Assembly (NCBI RefSeq): GCF_001482195.1
Contig: NZ_KQ759763.1
Location: 225,023-289,022, forward strand
Reading direction: 5' to 3'
DNA: 64,000 nucleotides
Source of the DNA: Luteimonas abyssi
GTDB taxonomy: Bacteria > Pseudomonadota > Gammaproteobacteria > Xanthomonadales > Xanthomonadaceae
Position numbers and translations under genes: made by a program. The notes beneath the pieces are model-generated. The model had not been told where the DNA came from. It made no database searches and saw only the letters and a program-made list of their open reading frames with translations. The stretch's first letter is position 1. Each line of letters opens with the position of its first letter. Below, one piece after another: positions 63,463 to 64,000 of this stretch.

Positions 63463-64000
63463 TCAGCGTGCCGGCGCCGGAAACTCGCGGCGGACCCAGT
63501 CGTCGATCATGCGCTTCTCGTAGTACAGCGGCTGGCTGGTGCGCCCGGCGCCGATGCCGGAGGTGAGGTAGGCCGGGTCGCGCAGGATCCGCTCGCCGTC
63601 CTCGATCACCTGCCCGGAGGCCGTGGTCCGGCGCAGGGTCAGGATGAGCTGCGGCCAGTGGATGTCGCGCATCATGCGGACGCGATCGAAATCCGGGCCG
63701 CGCCAGGGCTCGTAATCGCCCGCGCGACGAATGTCGGTGATGGTGATGTCGGCGCGCTCGCCCTCGGGCAGGCGTGCAGCGACGGCCTTCTGGAGATGTT
63801 CGGCCAGATCCTGCACCCACGTGCCGCGCCGTGCCTCGGCCCGGTTGCCGCTGCGGCTGAGATCGGTGAAGCCGTTGGGATCGGTCCAGGCCACGGCGAC
63901 ATGGTCGAGTTCGGGCAGGGCGCGCGGCAGGTCTGGATTGGTCACGGTGCGGGCCGGCATGTTGCCGCACGCGGCCAGCACGGCGGCGAGCAGGACGGCA
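63463..64000 (-). CDS. DUF3016 lipoprotein (5' end cut by window edge)
   Basis: Partial gene. The visible part begins ...AVLLAAVLAACGN, the end of a lipoprotein signal with lipobox LAAC, and continues with ARTVTNPDLPRALPELDHVA, DITITDIRRAGDYEPWRG and YYEKRMIDDWVRREF, features of DUF3016. The frame is open to the window edge; start codon lies beyond it. Function unknown. Confidence 0.8.
   Translation of the reverse strand, partial: AVLLAAVLAACGNMPARTVTNPDLPRALPELDHVAVAWTDPNGFTDLSRSGNRAEARRGTWVQDLAEHLQKAVAARLPEGERADITITDIRRAGDYEPWRGPDFDRVRMMRDIHWPQLILTLRRTTASGQVIEDGERILRDPAYLTSGIGAGRTSQPLYYEKRMIDDWVRREFPAPAR

Noticed and set aside
1..64000. tRNA, rRNA, CRISPR, integrase or phage genes
   Set aside because: I looked for cloverleaf-type arms, regular spaced repeats and integrase-like motifs and found none.

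Overview
The window is very GC-rich chromosomal DNA that reads as a member of the Xanthomonadaceae/Lysobacteraceae (Lysobacter, Luteimonas or a close relative). The main reasons are a complete alpha-lytic protease precursor of 397 residues, the same length as the Lysobacter enzyme, and a set of secreted wall- and polymer-attacking enzymes: an AA10 polysaccharide monooxygenase, a GH16-type and a GH64-type glucanase, and a large TonB-dependent receptor. No rRNA, tRNA, CRISPR array, integrase or insertion sequence was seen, so this looks like ordinary chromosome with a few accessory patches.

Layout. 1-16 kb: end of a nucleotide-transporter-like MFS protein, alpha-lytic protease, AraC regulator, PmtA-like methyltransferase, TonB receptor, lytic polysaccharide monooxygenase, GH16 enzyme, a small conserved protein, alpha/beta hydrolase, a divergent AraC/SDR pair, GH64-like glucanase, and a GAF protein with a degenerate GGDEF domain. 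16-31 kb: a TetR/metallo-beta-lactamase-fold pair with a clear operator, serine hydrolase, methyltransferase, outer-membrane barrel, zinc metallopeptidase, chloroperoxidase-like hydrolase, catalase-like protein, trehalase, NAD(P)H/FMN reductase, lipase, SDR and transglutaminase-like protein. 31-42 kb: a hybrid histidine kinase, an MFS exporter, a glycine-zipper protein with a long internal duplication, a DUF2242 lipoprotein, an EF-hand protein next to a membrane-anchored EEP-family protein, a large LVIVD-type propeller and oligopeptidase A.

42-50 kb: a putative DNA-repair pair (a radical SAM protein followed by a DUF4130-UdgX fusion), a CPA1 antiporter, a PepSY protein, a Glu/Leu/Phe/Val dehydrogenase and a TspO-like membrane protein. 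50-61 kb is respiratory: a ferric-reductase-like flavoprotein coupled to CtaG, a HemJ/CopD-like membrane protein, and a four-gene cytochrome oxidase operon (subunit II, fused subunits I-III, a small membrane protein and a DUF2231 protein) whose genes all overlap by 1 or 4 nt. Between them sits an AraC/GST/NTF2-like cassette whose codon use differs from its neighbours and which is bordered by a REP-like palindrome. The last 3 kb carry a YCII protein, a BON protein with a strong terminator, a HipA-like kinase overlapping a DUF3037 protein, a DUF4031 protein and the edge of a DUF3016 lipoprotein.

The best candidates for poorly described biology are the HipA-like kinase/DUF3037 pair, the degenerate GGDEF-GAF protein, the radical SAM/UdgX pair and the duplicated glycine-zipper protein. 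All assignments come from reading motifs; no database search was run. Because GC is so high, long open frames opposite real genes are common here and were discarded.
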